Assembly: GCA_020091685.1 (NCBI GenBank)
Contig: CM034595.1
Span: 40,410,232-40,474,231, forward strand
Direction: 5' to 3'
DNA length: 64,000 bases
Origin: Lutjanus erythropterus
Lineage: Eukaryota; Chordata; Actinopteri; Lutjaniformes; Lutjanidae
The translations under genes and the position numbers were made by a program. Of this stretch, positions 1 through 12,980 are shown piece after piece. Below the pieces are notes generated by a model. It was not told the origin of the DNA. It saw nothing but the letters and a program-made list of their open reading frames with translations, and did no database searches. Within the stretch, counting starts at the first letter, position 1. Every line of letters starts with the position of its first letter.

Positions 1-3000
1 ACTAGTGTTGTCACAAACTTTGACGCAAGACATTAAAAATTATTGATATTGTATAGAACAGTCCAGTGACTGTTCTACCATCCAGTTCTGCCATCTAGTG
101 CCGCAGCCATTACTGTGGTGGCACGTCATGATCTCACTGGCCTGGGGTTCCCGTCCAGACACCGTGTCTGCTGTTGCCTGCTGACTCTGACAGCATGGAT
201 AATTGGATTGTCAACATTAGACTCTGGCCCTCAGTTACTGATGCAGGTACTTTTTAGGACGACGATATTATCATATATATCATATATCATATATCTTCAT
301 ATTTTATATAGTAGTTAGGATGTTGGTTGTGACAATGTCCAGACATGGACAATGTAGAAAAGAAAAAAACAGACTTAAGTGAGGAAGTACTGTGAAATAT
401 ATATTTAAAAATACATGAATTCATATTTGTCATCAGTATTCAAGATTTCTGTGAAGAAGATTTCAGTGAATCTATGTAGATTGTTTGCTTCAGACGGGCC
501 ACTTGTCATAAAATAAAGGTTTGTGTATTTTGCACTTTATTTTTTTCCTGAAGTTGAAGTTTGATATGACTGTTTGAGCAGCGGAACTGCACAGCTTCTT
601 CCTAGACATAGTAACAAAGTAAAGTTAAAAGTAGAAAATTGTAAACCGAATTCATTTGTGTGCATACTGTAGGGAGACGCCTCCACAGCAATGGCGGCTT
701 GTCATCTTCCAGTGATTGACACTAAAAGATAAATATAATGAGGCTATAACAAAATATATTCAACTGGAGCAAATGAGACAAGTGACAAGAAGAAAACAGC
801 ACTGAGAGAAGAGGTGGGGCTAAGTGGGCACTGCGGCACTATTTCTTTTCCCAGGATGGCGAAGGCATGCCTCATATTGGCTAAACCCGCCCAACTCAAA
901 CAACCCAGACGAAGGAAGGCCACTGTTGGTTCTCCTACATACTTGGAAGGGGAGAGTAACGAAAGGTCTGCAAGCTCACCGCTAGATGCCACTAATCCCT
1001 ACACACTGGTCCTTTAATTTTAATATATTTTTTATCAGTGCAGTGAATAACATCCTGCAGTTTCCTTACTTTTATTGTGGATAGCAAGAAAGAATCTGGC
1101 ATTCACACTGAATGCAAATCAAGAGAAGCTCAATTTGTAGCTGGAGGCTCTCTATGTTGAGTGTTGTTTTTTTTGCTGCACTCTCACCCAGCACTCACAT
1201 TTGGAGCTGAGTGGTTGTGCATCTTGTTTGGTTGTTGAATTTATGAAACATCTTAATACTGAACAGGTTGCAGAACTATTGCACTGGTACACCGTCTTTC
1301 TCTTATTTGTAGGTAGATGTTAAGCACAGAACGAACATTTCTGAATAACAAATTTTTGTACAATAACATGCTGCTGGGATTCAACAGAGTAAACATGCAC
1401 ATACAGAAAAGAGGGGGACTTTTAGCCGTACTCTGACAGAAAAAAAAAAACAGATAAACACGATGACTTGTTCTGACTCAGTGGAATCGCTGCGGCTTAG
1501 CAAGGAGCCTTTTTCTGCCTCGTGCTCTTTTGACCGAGTCGAAAGGTCAGAAAAGTTGCTGTTTTCTTACAACAAAATACCACGCAACCCTAAACAACTA
1601 GAACTCAACATCACATATGATGAGGATGTAAAATGAATGAATTCCCTGCATGCTGCTTTTATATCCTCAATACCTTCAACCCATTGAAATGAACCCTGTC
1701 GACCTCGACAGTCCTGCAGATGCCCTCATCTTCCCGCAGCTTTGATCTGGTGCTTAATAATAGATTGTGGCCAGCTAGTCAAGTCTTCCTCTTGCTTTGG
1801 GGGCCCTCAAAGGCCTCCAGTTACAAGGCTACTGTACTGTACCTCTCTTTGCACAGCGCGTGGACAGGGAGAACCGGCTTCTCCGCCCACGGCCACTCGC
1901 TCTGCCTTCCTGTTTGTAATAGTCTCCGCTGCGGCTCGGCAGGCGAGTCAGAGGTTCGTGCCGTCACACACGGGGATCCGGGGAGACGCGAAAAGGAGAA
2001 ATTCTGCAGTTCATTTCCATGTGAGGAAAATGAAGCGAGCAAAATAACCACAAGGAATTGCTTTATGTAATCTTTTATGTCTGAGTCTGCATCCTCAATT
2101 TATGAGGCTGTAAACAGTATGCGCATTTTTCATCACTGCGAGGCAAAAGTGTGTGTGTGGGTGTGTATGTATGAGTATGTATGATGGAGGGCGGAGGAGA
2201 AGGGGGGGTTATAATAGCACCACAATATTAGAATGTGAATAATGCATATAAGCCACCTTTTCAGCTCGAAATCAGACTACTCCATTAAAAAGCTCCAAAC
2301 TGAAATTGATGATAAGAATCAGAATTGCCAGACAATCCACACACAGCAGAGCAGCAGCAGTGTGAGTGGTCTTTGACTTGCAATTAACAGGCAACACTTC
2401 GTCTGGGACAGCTACAGCTAGGTGTGGTACGGAAAGACATCCCAGTCTTGTCAAACTTTGTCTCATGAACATGGTTTCTTAAATGTGAAAACATGCACCA
2501 TGCAAGGAAAGTCAGAGGTTTCATCATCATCAAAGGTAGAAGGAGCTGCAGCTAGAAAAAGGCAGTCGTTTGAGACTGAAAGTGAGGGGGAAAGTAAAAA
2601 TGTTCAGGTGATGCCATCATCCATCGTGATGGCTGACAGTCACCAACTACTGAGCTCTCTACCATCATAACATTGTAATTTTAAAGTTTTCTGTAGTCGA
2701 GGTAGTTTGTCCCCTCAGAATTTGTCATGTGGGAAAGAAAATAAAGAGAAGCTGTTGCTGCTGTTCATTGCACCATGTCTCCATGTTGTGTTAGATATTT
2801 TCTTATAAAAACAACTAAGTTACAAGTCTGTATGGATACAAAGACCCTTTGTAGACCCATGGTTGCATTGTTCATCACAATGTTTCACTGTGGACATCGT
2901 CATATGACAGTTTGGTAGACATCGCCCAACTCTAGTTCACTGTTCGGAGATACATTGAAAAATGAATAGATTAACAATGACAACAAAGGTTGGTTGCAGG

Positions 3001-5425
3001 CCTAATATTTGCTAGTGTTTCAGTATAGGTTCACATTTTTTCCAGCTGTGTCTTAAAGCTATGTTACACTCCACAATAAGGTGGTCCTGCTGGGGCAAAC
3101 AACACTCCACAATAAACCCAAATAACCCACAAAGTGACACCTTTACAGAAAGAAATTTAGCCTATGCTAAGTCAATTAAACTAAATCAAGACTGACAAAA
3201 AGCATTAAGTCAAAACAATCCCATGTTGAGGCAGGAACACCAGCAGTCACCAGCCTCTGACGCCCGCCGCCTGCACAGGTGCTTATAATCACCTTTATTC
3301 AAAGTAATGATGTGTTTCTTGCTATTGCTAGCTAGTTACTGTGACTTCTGGGAAAACACAGGATATGCCAGAGAGCGAAGAAGGAAGTTGGCGAAGGTGA
3401 CCAAACATGCCTTGAATAAAACTTAAATATTACCTCATGCTTGAACGTGACTTCTGCCTGAATCAGATTTTTTCATCAGCTAGTGATGATGGTGATTTAA
3501 AAGTGAAGAAACGAACTCCCATGATCCCACGCTACCTTACATCATCTAATCCTACTTTTATTTGTTATTGTTTTATTGTTAGAGAGACGCCTGGAAGCAG
3601 AACTTACATATTGTACATTTAACCAGTTTATTTAGAAAATAATTAGGATGCATAAGACATCTGTGACAATAGCACTGCTAGAATTTTATATGATTATATA
3701 ATTTTTCAAACTAGTCATGATGCCATACAGTTTTTGTTGTCAGAAAAATGAAAGAAACCTGGTAAATATTTGTGAAAACTGCTTTGGAGTGTTGTTTTTG
3801 AGATTACCACTAGGCGGCGCCACTCAGAAATGTTCAGATTTTACACATGGTGGCTTTTAAAGCCACATTTTACTGTAACACTCGAGAACAAACACACTCT
3901 TATATGTGCTTTGATGCTGTTTCCTCTTCTGTTTTCCTCTGCTTTGTGTAAATTATATATATAATATTGATTTTAATTAATGTGTGTTGTCCCTGTTAAC
4001 TAAATTAATTAATGAATCAAAGTGTGAGTGTACAATACATTCACAGTTTTTGGGTCGCCCCCAAGCAGCTAAGAGGAACAATTTTTCAAGTCTGTCTTAA
4101 AACATTAGTCTGATATCTTATATGAATACTGAAACTGTTTTGCTTTGCTCGGTGTAATCATTCCTGCTGTTCAAACTGGCCATTACCAGGTCCCTTTTTA
4201 ATGCACTTACAGTGTAAGTAATTGGATGTTTTCAAAAGTTTATTTATTTCATAGTCTGAGTTAACGGTGTAAGACAAAATAAGGCAAAAATAACTGGATC
4301 TCTCTCAAAGTTACACTCTTTTTAAGTATAAAAAATCCTCTTTGTGTTCCCCTCTTGAGCTGCAGTGGAAGGACAGTAACAAAAAAGAGGGACTTTTGTA
4401 CTAAAAAGACCAGAACTTTGGAATAAATCCACTTGATTTGTCAAAGTCACACTGCTGAAGCCTCATGTTACCTTTGGACAAACTTTTGAATGCATTTTTT
4501 TTTCACAGAACAAATACATTGAAAGCACACTGGCCAATAAGAACAGCAGAGATGGTAACTCCAAGCAAAACCTGTTTCAGTATTCGTGTGGGCACCTGAC
4601 CGTTATTTTTAGAAAGACTTGACAAATCGTGCACTACCTGAGCAGAGGATTTAACTTTTTTAAACTCTATTTGTCTAACTCTGTACACCTGTAAATAGAA
4701 AATTCTTTGATTGATTTGATTACTAAGTGGATCAAACATTCTGCTGAGAAGTGAAACTCTATGCGGCAGCAGAGATGAAGAAAGGAGATACATCGTGTGC
4801 ATTTAGTTTGATATGTGTTCATTTAGCCCATGCTGGATATCAATCTGTGCGTGCGTGTTGGAGAAGTCGGGGAAGAGGGCATTGACGTATTGATGTACGA
4901 GTTAAGGTGAGAGTGCACCATGGGAAAATGGGGAACCACATCCTGTTTACACGTGAATCAATACCATTACAAGTCTGAATGGTGAGAAATGTCCAGGTCA
5001 CACTGGAGAGGAGGAACCGTGGATGAAGCCGGATAAAGTGGGAGAGAGGAGGCGAGAACGTGCGCGAGTACATGCTGCTATATATTCATAAATAGATGCG
5101 GGTAGAAAGAGGTAGAACACTGTGCTCTTTGCCATCCGGAACACTCAGGGATGTGATATAAGATAACTTTAAAGGCATAAAACAGCGCCGTGCCTGCTGA
5201 GCTGGATGACAGACCAGAGAGCGGGGAGAGGTAAAATATTGCATACAGGCTTGTGAGGAAGTTTTATGCGAATAAAACCCATCAGCTTTTTATCACCAAA
5301 TTTCAGAGGCGACATCAACTTCTCTAATTAAGTGCCAAAAACATCAACAACAACCTCTGCAGGTCTCAGAAAACGGTTCAATAACTGTAAGTTACAACGG
5401 CTCCTCACAGCGCTGTCATCCAGGT
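1..5425. other. Intergenic, no supported gene
   Basis: AT-rich sequence with many stops in all frames. It includes a GT/ATGT-rich run near 2148-2185 and a moderately GC-richer block at about 1480-2060 with no splice-flanked coding potential that I can defend. I see no recognisable RNA gene. Confidence 0.6.
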
Positions 5426-6179
5426 ACACTGTGAGAAATACAGGTGCTAAAAAGAACCATACACGGTTCCTCAGCTTGCCTTTTTAGCCCCTGACAGAAG
5501 GGGCTAAAAGGTTCAACGAGAGAGTTCTACCTAGACCCCAATATAGAAGGTTATATGTAGAACCTTCTGTGAAAGGTTTCCTCAGAGCCCCCTATGAGAG
5601 GTTTAAGACAGAGCTTTTCAGTGATGTGATGTTTCCACCCAGAACCCTCTCTGGGGGTTCTATCAAGAACATTTTCCTCCCTCTGGGTGCTAAAAAGACA
5701 TTATGAGAATCCTGTTATATTCTCAAGGGTTAATCTGCAACTCATCCATGGGTTCTTGTGAGAACTTTTTTTATTCCAAAAATTTAACTGGAACCCACCC
5801 AGGAGGTTCTACCAAGAACCCTTTAACAATCCAAAGGTTTTTTCTAGAACCCACCCAGGGGGCTCTAGTGGAAACCTTTCAATATTCCACAGGTTTTATC
5901 TCAAAGCCACTCAGGGGGTTTTCCTGAGAACCCTTTAATATTCCAAAAGTTTTATATAGAACCCACACAGGGGGCTCTATTGAGAACCCTTTAATATTCC
6001 AAAAGTTTTATCTAGAACCCACTCAGCGGGCTCTATTGAGAAAAAGGGTTCATGGAACCTTCAGCCTTACGAATGATGAACCCTTTCTTCAAAAAAGGGT
6101 GCCTCATAAGTAAATGGTTCAGGGTAGAACCTCAGTCCTTTAGGAGGAACCTTTCTAGAACCCTTACTTCTTAGAGTGT
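5426..6179. mobile_element. Foldback-type non-autonomous transposon, copy A
   Basis: The ends are inverted: it starts ACACTGTGAGAAATACAGGTG and ends CTTACTTCTTAGAGTGT, whose reverse complement begins ACACTCTAAGAAGTAAG. The interior is made of GGTTCT/AGAACC motifs and carries a 56-bp tandem array (5761-6038). It has no coding capacity. The family name is unknown to me; similar GGTTCT-rich MITEs are common in teleosts. Confidence 0.65.
5761..6038. repeat. Five-copy tandem array, 56-bp period
   Basis: Units at 5761-5814 (54 bp), 5815-5870, 5871-5926, 5927-5982 and 5983-6038 (56 bp each). The consensus starts AGAACCCTTTAATATTCC, has TTTTATCTAGAACCCAC in the middle and ends GGGGGCTCTATTG. Units 4 and 5 are nearly identical, pointing to recent duplication. 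The array lies inside foldback copy A. Confidence 0.85.
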
Positions 6180-6992
6180 GGAAAACTGAGATGTTCTCTC
6201 TTGTCTATTCATTCACAGAAAGCGTTGCTGAGCTCACACACTGTATTCATCCCTGTGTCACATCCTGCACACCTGGGAACCCGCACATCCTCACGGTTCT
6301 GCCGTTGGCCTCTGGGAGACTGACTCAGAGGAGCTGGGTTTGAAGTACCTTGCTTGGAGGGTTCCCTGCGGAGTTTTCATTAACATGTTTTGTTTGCATT
6401 CAATCTTTCTCATCAAAATTCACTTTGTGTATCATTAAGACCAAACAAACATCACGAATCCTCCATCCTCTAACTGGCCTTCGCTCGCAGTGTAAACAGC
6501 CACCGCAGCTCTTTCAAATGCTGAAAATTGAACCAATCAGATACATTCAACATCAAAACACGCCAGACTATGGTTTCTGTCTCGTATCCATGAGAGCAAA
6601 TGTAGAACCTTGATGTAGCTCAGTAGGATTTCACACAGCAGCTTTTCTGTTTAATTGGTTGTTGGAGATACTTTTCTATAAATGCGACACGTCTTCATAC
6701 CTACTCAACAAAACAGGCTGTTTTAAATATTCAAGGTTCACTTATTATGCACCTTTTAACTGCATCTTATAGACGATGAAGTAGGTTGTTTGTCAGTGTT
6801 TTCAAAGATCAATCTTAACAGATGTTCCTAAAACAACTCGTCTGTGTTCTGTCTGATTGGCTAACTCTGGTCAGGGTCAAGTTAAGTTTAATCAACTAAG
6901 ATCACTTTATGATGAGGTTAAAGCAGCACTAATCAATATTTTTTTATGTAAACAATGGGTTCAATTACTATGTTTGACGTGAAAGGTGTCAT
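6180..6992. other. Spacer between two foldback copies, no gene seen
   Basis: Non-repetitive sequence between copies A and B, which lie in opposite orientation; it would be the loop if the two arms paired. No supported coding or RNA feature. Confidence 0.5.
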
Positions 6993-7760
6993 ACACTCTT
7001 AGGTTCCGGAAGGGTTCCTCTAGGTTATACCCAAAACAATTTTGCTTCTGAAAAAAAAAACTATTTTGAAGAAAGGCTTGGTCATGGGCTCTTTGCAAGA
7101 CCCAAGGTTCTATTAAGAACCCTTTTCATCCAAAGAACCGATTTCAGAAAAGTTCTTCAAGGATGGTTAAAATCCTTGAAGAACTCTTTTGTCAAGGGTT
7201 CTTTGTGCCATTGTAAAATCTGTGCTATTAGAATATAAAAGGGTTCTAGATAGATCCTTCTTAGTGCAAGTGCTCTAGATAAATCCCTTGGAATATAAGA
7301 TGGTTCTCGGTAGAACTCCCTGGGTGGATTCTAGATAAAACCTATGGACTATAAAAATGTTCCCATAGAACTCCCTGAATGTGTTCTGGATGAAATGCTT
7401 GAAATATAAAAGAGTTCTTGGTAGAACCCCCTGAATGGGTTCGAGATAAAACCCACGAAGTATGAAAAGGTTCTCAGGAGAACCTCTGATCGTTTTCTAG
7501 ATAAAACCCATGGAATATAAAAAGGCTCTCGGTAGAATTCTCTGTGTGGGTTCTTGTTAGCATCCTTAAAAGGTGGAAAGGTTCTGGATAGAACCCCTTG
7601 AGAGGGTTCTGGGTAGAACCATCACACCATAGAAGGGTTCTCTGTAGGGCATCTTCTAGGGGGTTCTGGATGAAACCTTTTATAGATGGAACTAGGTATA
7701 ACCCTTTATATTGGGTTCTAGGTAGAACTTTCTGAAAGGGTTCCAAGTGAAACCTTTACA
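6993..7760. mobile_element. Foldback-type transposon, copy B (inverted relative to A, right end missing)
   Basis: Starts ACACTCTTAGGTTCC and then carries the reverse complement of the copy-A units (GGTTCTAGATAAAACC... AATATAAA...GGTTCT) about every 55-60 bases from 7230 to 7745. No clear right terminal repeat, so it is truncated or diverged. Confidence 0.6.
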
Positions 7761-9640
7761 ACTTTTATATTTTTCAAGCTGATTTGTCACAAGGCTTTTT
7801 TTTTCTTTAAAGTTCAGGGTGTCCTAAAAGTCACCAAATCTGGTGAGAAAGTCCCTAAATTAATGTTGCAGTTCTCCTCAGCTTTTCTGACCACGTTCAT
7901 GTTTTTCAACTGCTTTGGCTTCAGGTCGCACATCTTTGGTTCAGTCTCAACACTCTAAACAACTTCATTTCTAGCTGCAAAGGAAGCCCAGAACCAAATG
8001 GATCCCGGGCAGGCAGGAGCTTTTAGCTGTTATGGAGCCAAGTATATTTCTCAGCAGTTGATGAACACAAACACAGAGCTATAAGGAGAATACAGAGGTC
8101 AGCATTGGACTTTCATTTTCCAAGTCGCCAGAATTATGGCTAACTATGAATTCTAAGACTCCATCTTCTAGATATTGAAGAGATCTATTCAAAAAAGGGA
8201 CGAGATATATTAATGAGTGCTCATATTAGCTACTTAGCTGCAACAATGATTACTCATTCTGACAGTTCATTATTGAAAAACCCAATATTCAGACCAAAAG
8301 TCCATGTGTCCGACAGCCTAATATCCCAAGAACAAACACCCATTGCTCCAAAAACACACTCTTTACCTTCAGTTGTTCGTTCAGCGACTGCTGACCCTGT
8401 CCATGGTGCTGAATTGGCAGGAGGGAATCAAAAGTAGCAGGATTTCCTTGTGAACCAAAGTGGGCAGGTCATGTGTTATCCATATGTCGCATTGTGCAGC
8501 GTCCTCTGTTGGTGACATTCTTTATTACAACAGTTTTGCTCAAAACTGGTGGAAACACAGGCTGGTTCACGGGACCAGAACCAAGGTTCCTAAATCTGTT
8601 CAATAATCAGAGCTATTTAAGTGGGAAAAGACGTTCCTAGAGACCCTACCTAGAACCCAACGTATAGGATTATACCCAAAACCTTTTCACTTTCTGCAGG
8701 CGCTAACAAGAACCCACCCACAGTCCACCAACGTGGAACCAGCTCTGTTCCAGTTCAAAAACCTAACTGTGCACTCGGAGCATGTCCACCGGTCCAGAAC
8801 CTGAAAAACTGATACCAAAAACTAGCAGGATGTCCTTGGGAAACAGAATCATGTTCTACAGGTCAGCCTTTGTTTCTTTTTGTCTTAATAGTCTAAAGTC
8901 TTTTGCCGTCTTAGCTGTTCCGTCAAAATTAAACGTTTGATATTAGTAATTAGCTATTAGATAACAGAGTCAGTGTTACTTTTGGAGCAGTGGGCATTTG
9001 TTTTTGGGATAACAGACTGTCAGATAAATGGGCTTTCGGTCCATTGGGACAATTTGGGGACTACTGGGGTTTCTGAATGATGGGCCATCTGAAGATTGGC
9101 ATGGCACAAAGTAACAGCAGTAGAGTAGATAGATGATGATTAATTATATGACACACTGACAACCAGTTTGAACAGGCAGGAAGTCAGATGCAGAAAGGGC
9201 AGGGACAATCCGGCTAATTTTCAAAATAAAAGACCCCATGCAGACTCATGATCATAAATACAGACAGAAAAGAACTATTTAACCACATAGCCTGCTTATC
9301 CATGGTAGAAGCATAAAGAGAAAGGAAAGATGACTTAATCAGCAAAATCTGAGCAAGTAAACACAATCAGGCAGCCGAAACACTCAGGTGAGGTGGGGCT
9401 TGCAGCCATGCAGAGGACGGATCAGAAATGCGGTGCAAACGTGCCGTGTCGGTAAGGATGCAGCCTTTTCACATGGATACTGAGCAGCAAAGTGACCCTT
9501 CCTATTACTCAATGCATGAAGAAGTAGAAATATGTACTGTAAAATAGAAAATAAAGCAAAATCCTGGTGTCCACTATGTATCCCCTCACTTCCTCAGCTG
9601 CCTGAAACAACTGATAACGTATCCCCTTAAAATTTACTGC
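7761..9640. other. Intergenic, with one foldback fragment at about 8636-8725
   Basis: No gene supported. At 8636-8725 a short relic resembles the left part of the foldback family (CTACCTAGAACCCAACGTATAGGATTATA, shared in outline with copies A and C). The remainder is unremarkable. Confidence 0.5.
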
Positions 9641-9689
9641 AGATCCCCTGACTAATACCACTGTTCTAAATTTGTATGATTCTGATCCC

Positions 9690-10130
9690 TATATCTGAAT
9701 GGATTAGCGCGTTCCATCGCTTGTGTGTTTTCGAAAGAGCAAGTCAGGACGGTACCATAGCATCAATTAGTCATGCAAATGTCATCATCGTTATTTAGGC
9801 CGGGTTCTGATACCTCTATTCTGAGCGGCAGGGTTTAAATGAAAGCTTAAAATGTAATGAGAGGAATGGGGAATCTGTTCTGATGGTATCCACACAGCTG
9901 CGGATAAAATATTAAACAGAGACCTCCGGGGCTCGACGGCTATCTGATTGGCAATAAAAACCACTTGAACGATTTGAAACAGCGCTAATTGGGACTAGAA
10001 AGACAATGAGGCATGGCAGGAGGGGAGACACAATGAGAAAGTTAAGAGAGGGCAGATAGCATGTGATCCCGGATCCGTTTGCATTGTATTTCTTTTATTA
10101 CCTCTGATTTAATCTTACGCAGAAACAATA
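9690..10130. promoter_or_regulatory. Candidate conserved non-coding element
   Basis: A balanced-composition block in AT-rich surroundings, containing CATCAATTAGTC followed by octamer ATGCAAAT (9773-9780), AGCGCTAATTGG and TGATTGGCAATAAA. These are typical of vertebrate developmental enhancers. Conservation is inferred from appearance only. Confidence 0.3.
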
Positions 10131-10436
10131 TGCCACATCTTCCCTCCTGCTCCATGCACCTCGCCATCTGTTGTTTTTCTGACTGAATTGTTCTCTTGTG
10201 TTGCACTTCGCTCTTACACCGGCCAAGATTGTCTAACTGTACCCCAATTTCTGCAGAGATGAAAAAATGAAATGAACAAAAGGTCTATTTCTGCACAGAT
10301 ACATTTTCTCTCGGCCCAGACTGGAATGAGTCTATCTGAGGCCCTCACAGAAAATGTAATCACACTTTAAGAAAAAAAGAAAGTGGCCAACATTGGCCCA
10401 CAGGCAACGTCGGAGTCAGGATGAAGGAAGATAGAA

Positions 10437-11499
10437 ACACTCTTAGAAATAAAAGTGATAACTAGAACCATACGGCATTCTTTGGCTCGTAGTAGAACCC
10501 TTGCTTTTATAAAGGTTCTACCAGGAAGCCTTGGAACCCTTTCAGAGGGTAACCCTAACCCCTAACCCTAGAATCCAACATACAGGATTATATTAGAACC
10601 ATCTTCGAAGGATTCCACCCAGAAACTCCTATGACAGGTTCTACAGAGAGTCCTGTTATGGTGTAATGGTTCCACCCAGATCCCTCTCCACTGGAAATGA
10701 GATGGCACCAAGGTTCTTTGAATCTTCAACAGAAATGTTTCAAGAACCAGGTGGAAAAGGACCTCCATTTAAATATCAAGGATTTCATCTAGAAACAATC
10801 CAGGGGGTTCTATCGTGAACCCTCTTATATTTCAGGGGTTTCATCTAGAATCCATGGAGAGAGTTCTTCCAAGAACCCTTTAATGTTTCAAGGGCTTCAT
10901 ACAGAACCCACAGAGGGGGAGTTTAAGATGTATTTTATGAGGGTTCTATACACTTTTAGAAATACACTTCCTGAAGGACTGAGGATCTACCTAGAAACCA
11001 TTTGCTTGAGAAGAACCCTTTTTGAAGAAAGGGTTTGTCAAGGGTTCTTTGCAAGACTAACAATTCTATTTTCATCAAAAAAAAGAGGAAAGAGTTCTTT
11101 CATCTAGGGTCCTTCAAGGGATTTTGTACCATAATACAGAGATGTTCTTGGTAGAACACCTTGGTGGGTTCTAGATATAGGCCTTAGAATATAGCTAGGT
11201 TCTCAGTAGAACCTCATAGTTGGGGTCTTGTAGGCATCCTTAGATGGTGTAAAGGTTCTGGATAGAACCTCCAGACAGGGAACCATTAGCACATGTAAAA
11301 GTTCTCCGTAGCACCTCTCATAGCGGGTTCTGAGTGAAACCTTTCATACACAATTCTCCGTACAAGTCTTTATGTTGGGTTCCAGGTGGAACTCTATGAA
11401 AGGGTTCAAAGTGGAGCCTCTATAAAAGTTTCTAACAAGAACCAAAAAATGTTCCCAAAGAATCCTTTATGGTTCTAGCACTATTATTTCCAGGAGTGT
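10437..11499. mobile_element. Foldback-type transposon, copy C (both ends present)
   Basis: Clear terminal inverted repeats: the left begins ACACTCTTAGAAATAAAAGT and the reverse complement of the right end begins ACACTCCTGGAAATAATAGT; both then read CTAGAACCATA. The left arm carries copy-A-type units and the right arm (from about 11,110) carries them inverted, so the element can fold on itself. A short CCCTAA run lies at 10553-10570. Non-coding. Confidence 0.75.
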
Positions 11500-11661
11500 A
11501 TATAACCTCTTGTCCTCCGAGGGTTCTGTTAATAAGAAGTAACAAAGAACACTTAACGAACCTCTGTCTTTAAAAAAAAAAAAAGGGTTCCACAGAAGCA
11601 AATGATTCTGGGTAGAACCTCAGCCCTTCGGGAAGAAGAACCCTTATTTCTACGAACGCAG
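11500..11661. mobile_element. Fragment of the foldback family (right-end type)
   Basis: Shares with the right end of copy A the sequence GGTAGAACCTCAG followed by CCTT, then AGAACCCTTA near the end, plus the internal A-run followed by GGGTTC. It abuts copy C directly, so it is a nested or tandem insertion. Confidence 0.55.
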
Positions 11662-12775
11662 AGCTGCATAGCTCCTAAAACTCTGAGCTCTGTCAGTGCA
11701 TCGGTGCATACGGCATCAACAAAGTACTTTTTCTCAGTGCTTCCTCTCAGGCCTTTGATATGCTTTAATAAATGTTAATAGAATACAGAGTGCTCTGGGT
11801 AGAGTTTAGGAATTACAAATTGCTGAGCTCATTCGTAGGCATCCTCAAGGGACTTCTTGGACTCCAACACCTTGACACATTCCCTTGAGGGCTCCGACGG
11901 GAAGGAATGAGAATCGTGCAAGAATGTAAATTGACTGGAGGGAGAGGCTGCCAAGCGAGCACGCAGATGGTTGTGTCAAGCTGGCAGAGGACGGCGTGGA
12001 CGGGGGGTGGGGGGGTTGAGGGGGGTAGCACGTGGCTGTCTTTGGCACACCGCGAGCATCTGGCACCGGTGGCACAGGAAAAACGTGCATCCTCGCAACG
12101 CCACTACCACCCTCATCACTCACGACATCCCCGCCTCCCCCCCGCCTCTGTGTTGGGTTTATCTCGCCGCCCAGCCTCCAGGAAGACAATGGGGCTGTGA
12201 AAATCAAGCCTGTGTGTCCCTGCGCTGCAGGGGCTTCTCTGTTTGTGTTATGAATGTGGACGGCTGAAGGTTTATAGTAATCTCATCCCAGGGCCGACAG
12301 TGTTATGCAGGACTGGGTGGTCACAGGCAAGCGAAGCATAAAGGAGAGTTGTAGCAGCAGTAAATGAGAGGTTTTGTTCAAGATGGAAACCTCACTCCTA
12401 CAGTGCGGACGTAAATTAACTGATGAAGTTATTCACAGTCTGAGCTCCCGAGCGACAGCCACTTACACACTTAATGGCTCATCTTGGTCTTGTAGGCCTT
12501 GTTGAGTGCAATGACTGTAATGACAGAACTGTTTTCCTGATCTTCAGTTGAAAACCTTTAAAAGATAGCTGTAATCTTGTTATCACACAATCCTCAAATA
12601 CACAAAAAGCAGGAAACAAATTAGCGGTTTTGCTCTCTGTATGAGCTCTCAAAACAAAGCTCTGGATCTTTATAATGAATCTGCAACACTCCAAACGACT
12701 GACTTATCCACATGAGAATATGTGATTGAGCAATGGTTGAACGGGAAAAAAAGCACATTTGCTCAAGTGCTGTTC
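11662..12775. other. Intergenic, GC-richer block, no supported gene
   Basis: Positions 11,880-12,260 are GC-rich with overlapping open frames on both strands, but no frame shows recognisable protein motifs and the runs of G and C explain the openness. Treated as non-coding. Confidence 0.45.
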
Positions 12776-12980
12776 TTAAAGGTCCTGTGTGTACGATTTA
12801 GAGGGATTTATTGGCAGAACATGGCAGAAATGGAACATCATATTCATAAGTTTGTTTTCATTAGTGTATAATCAGCTTGAAAATACGAATTGTTGTGTTT
12901 TCATTATCTGAGAATGAGCTCTTTATATCTACAGAGGGAGTGGGGCCTCTTCCATGATGTGCACCACCATGTTTACACAC
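12776..12980. mobile_element. hAT-like MITE fragment
   Basis: Starts TTAAAGGTCCTGTGTGTACGATTT, the diverged terminus of a common teleost MITE family (compare 22803, 43447 and 45033). Internal sequence is ATTAGTGTATAATCAG...; no right terminus identified. Confidence 0.5.

Noticed and set aside
1480-2070. GC-richer block as a coding exon
   Set aside because: Frames overlap on both strands with no shared motif, and no convincing acceptor/donor pair encloses one of them.
11845-12267. Overlapping open frames of 70-120 codons on both strands
   Set aside because: Openness is explained by GC-rich, stop-poor composition; Pro/Gly-rich translations without motif or splice sites.
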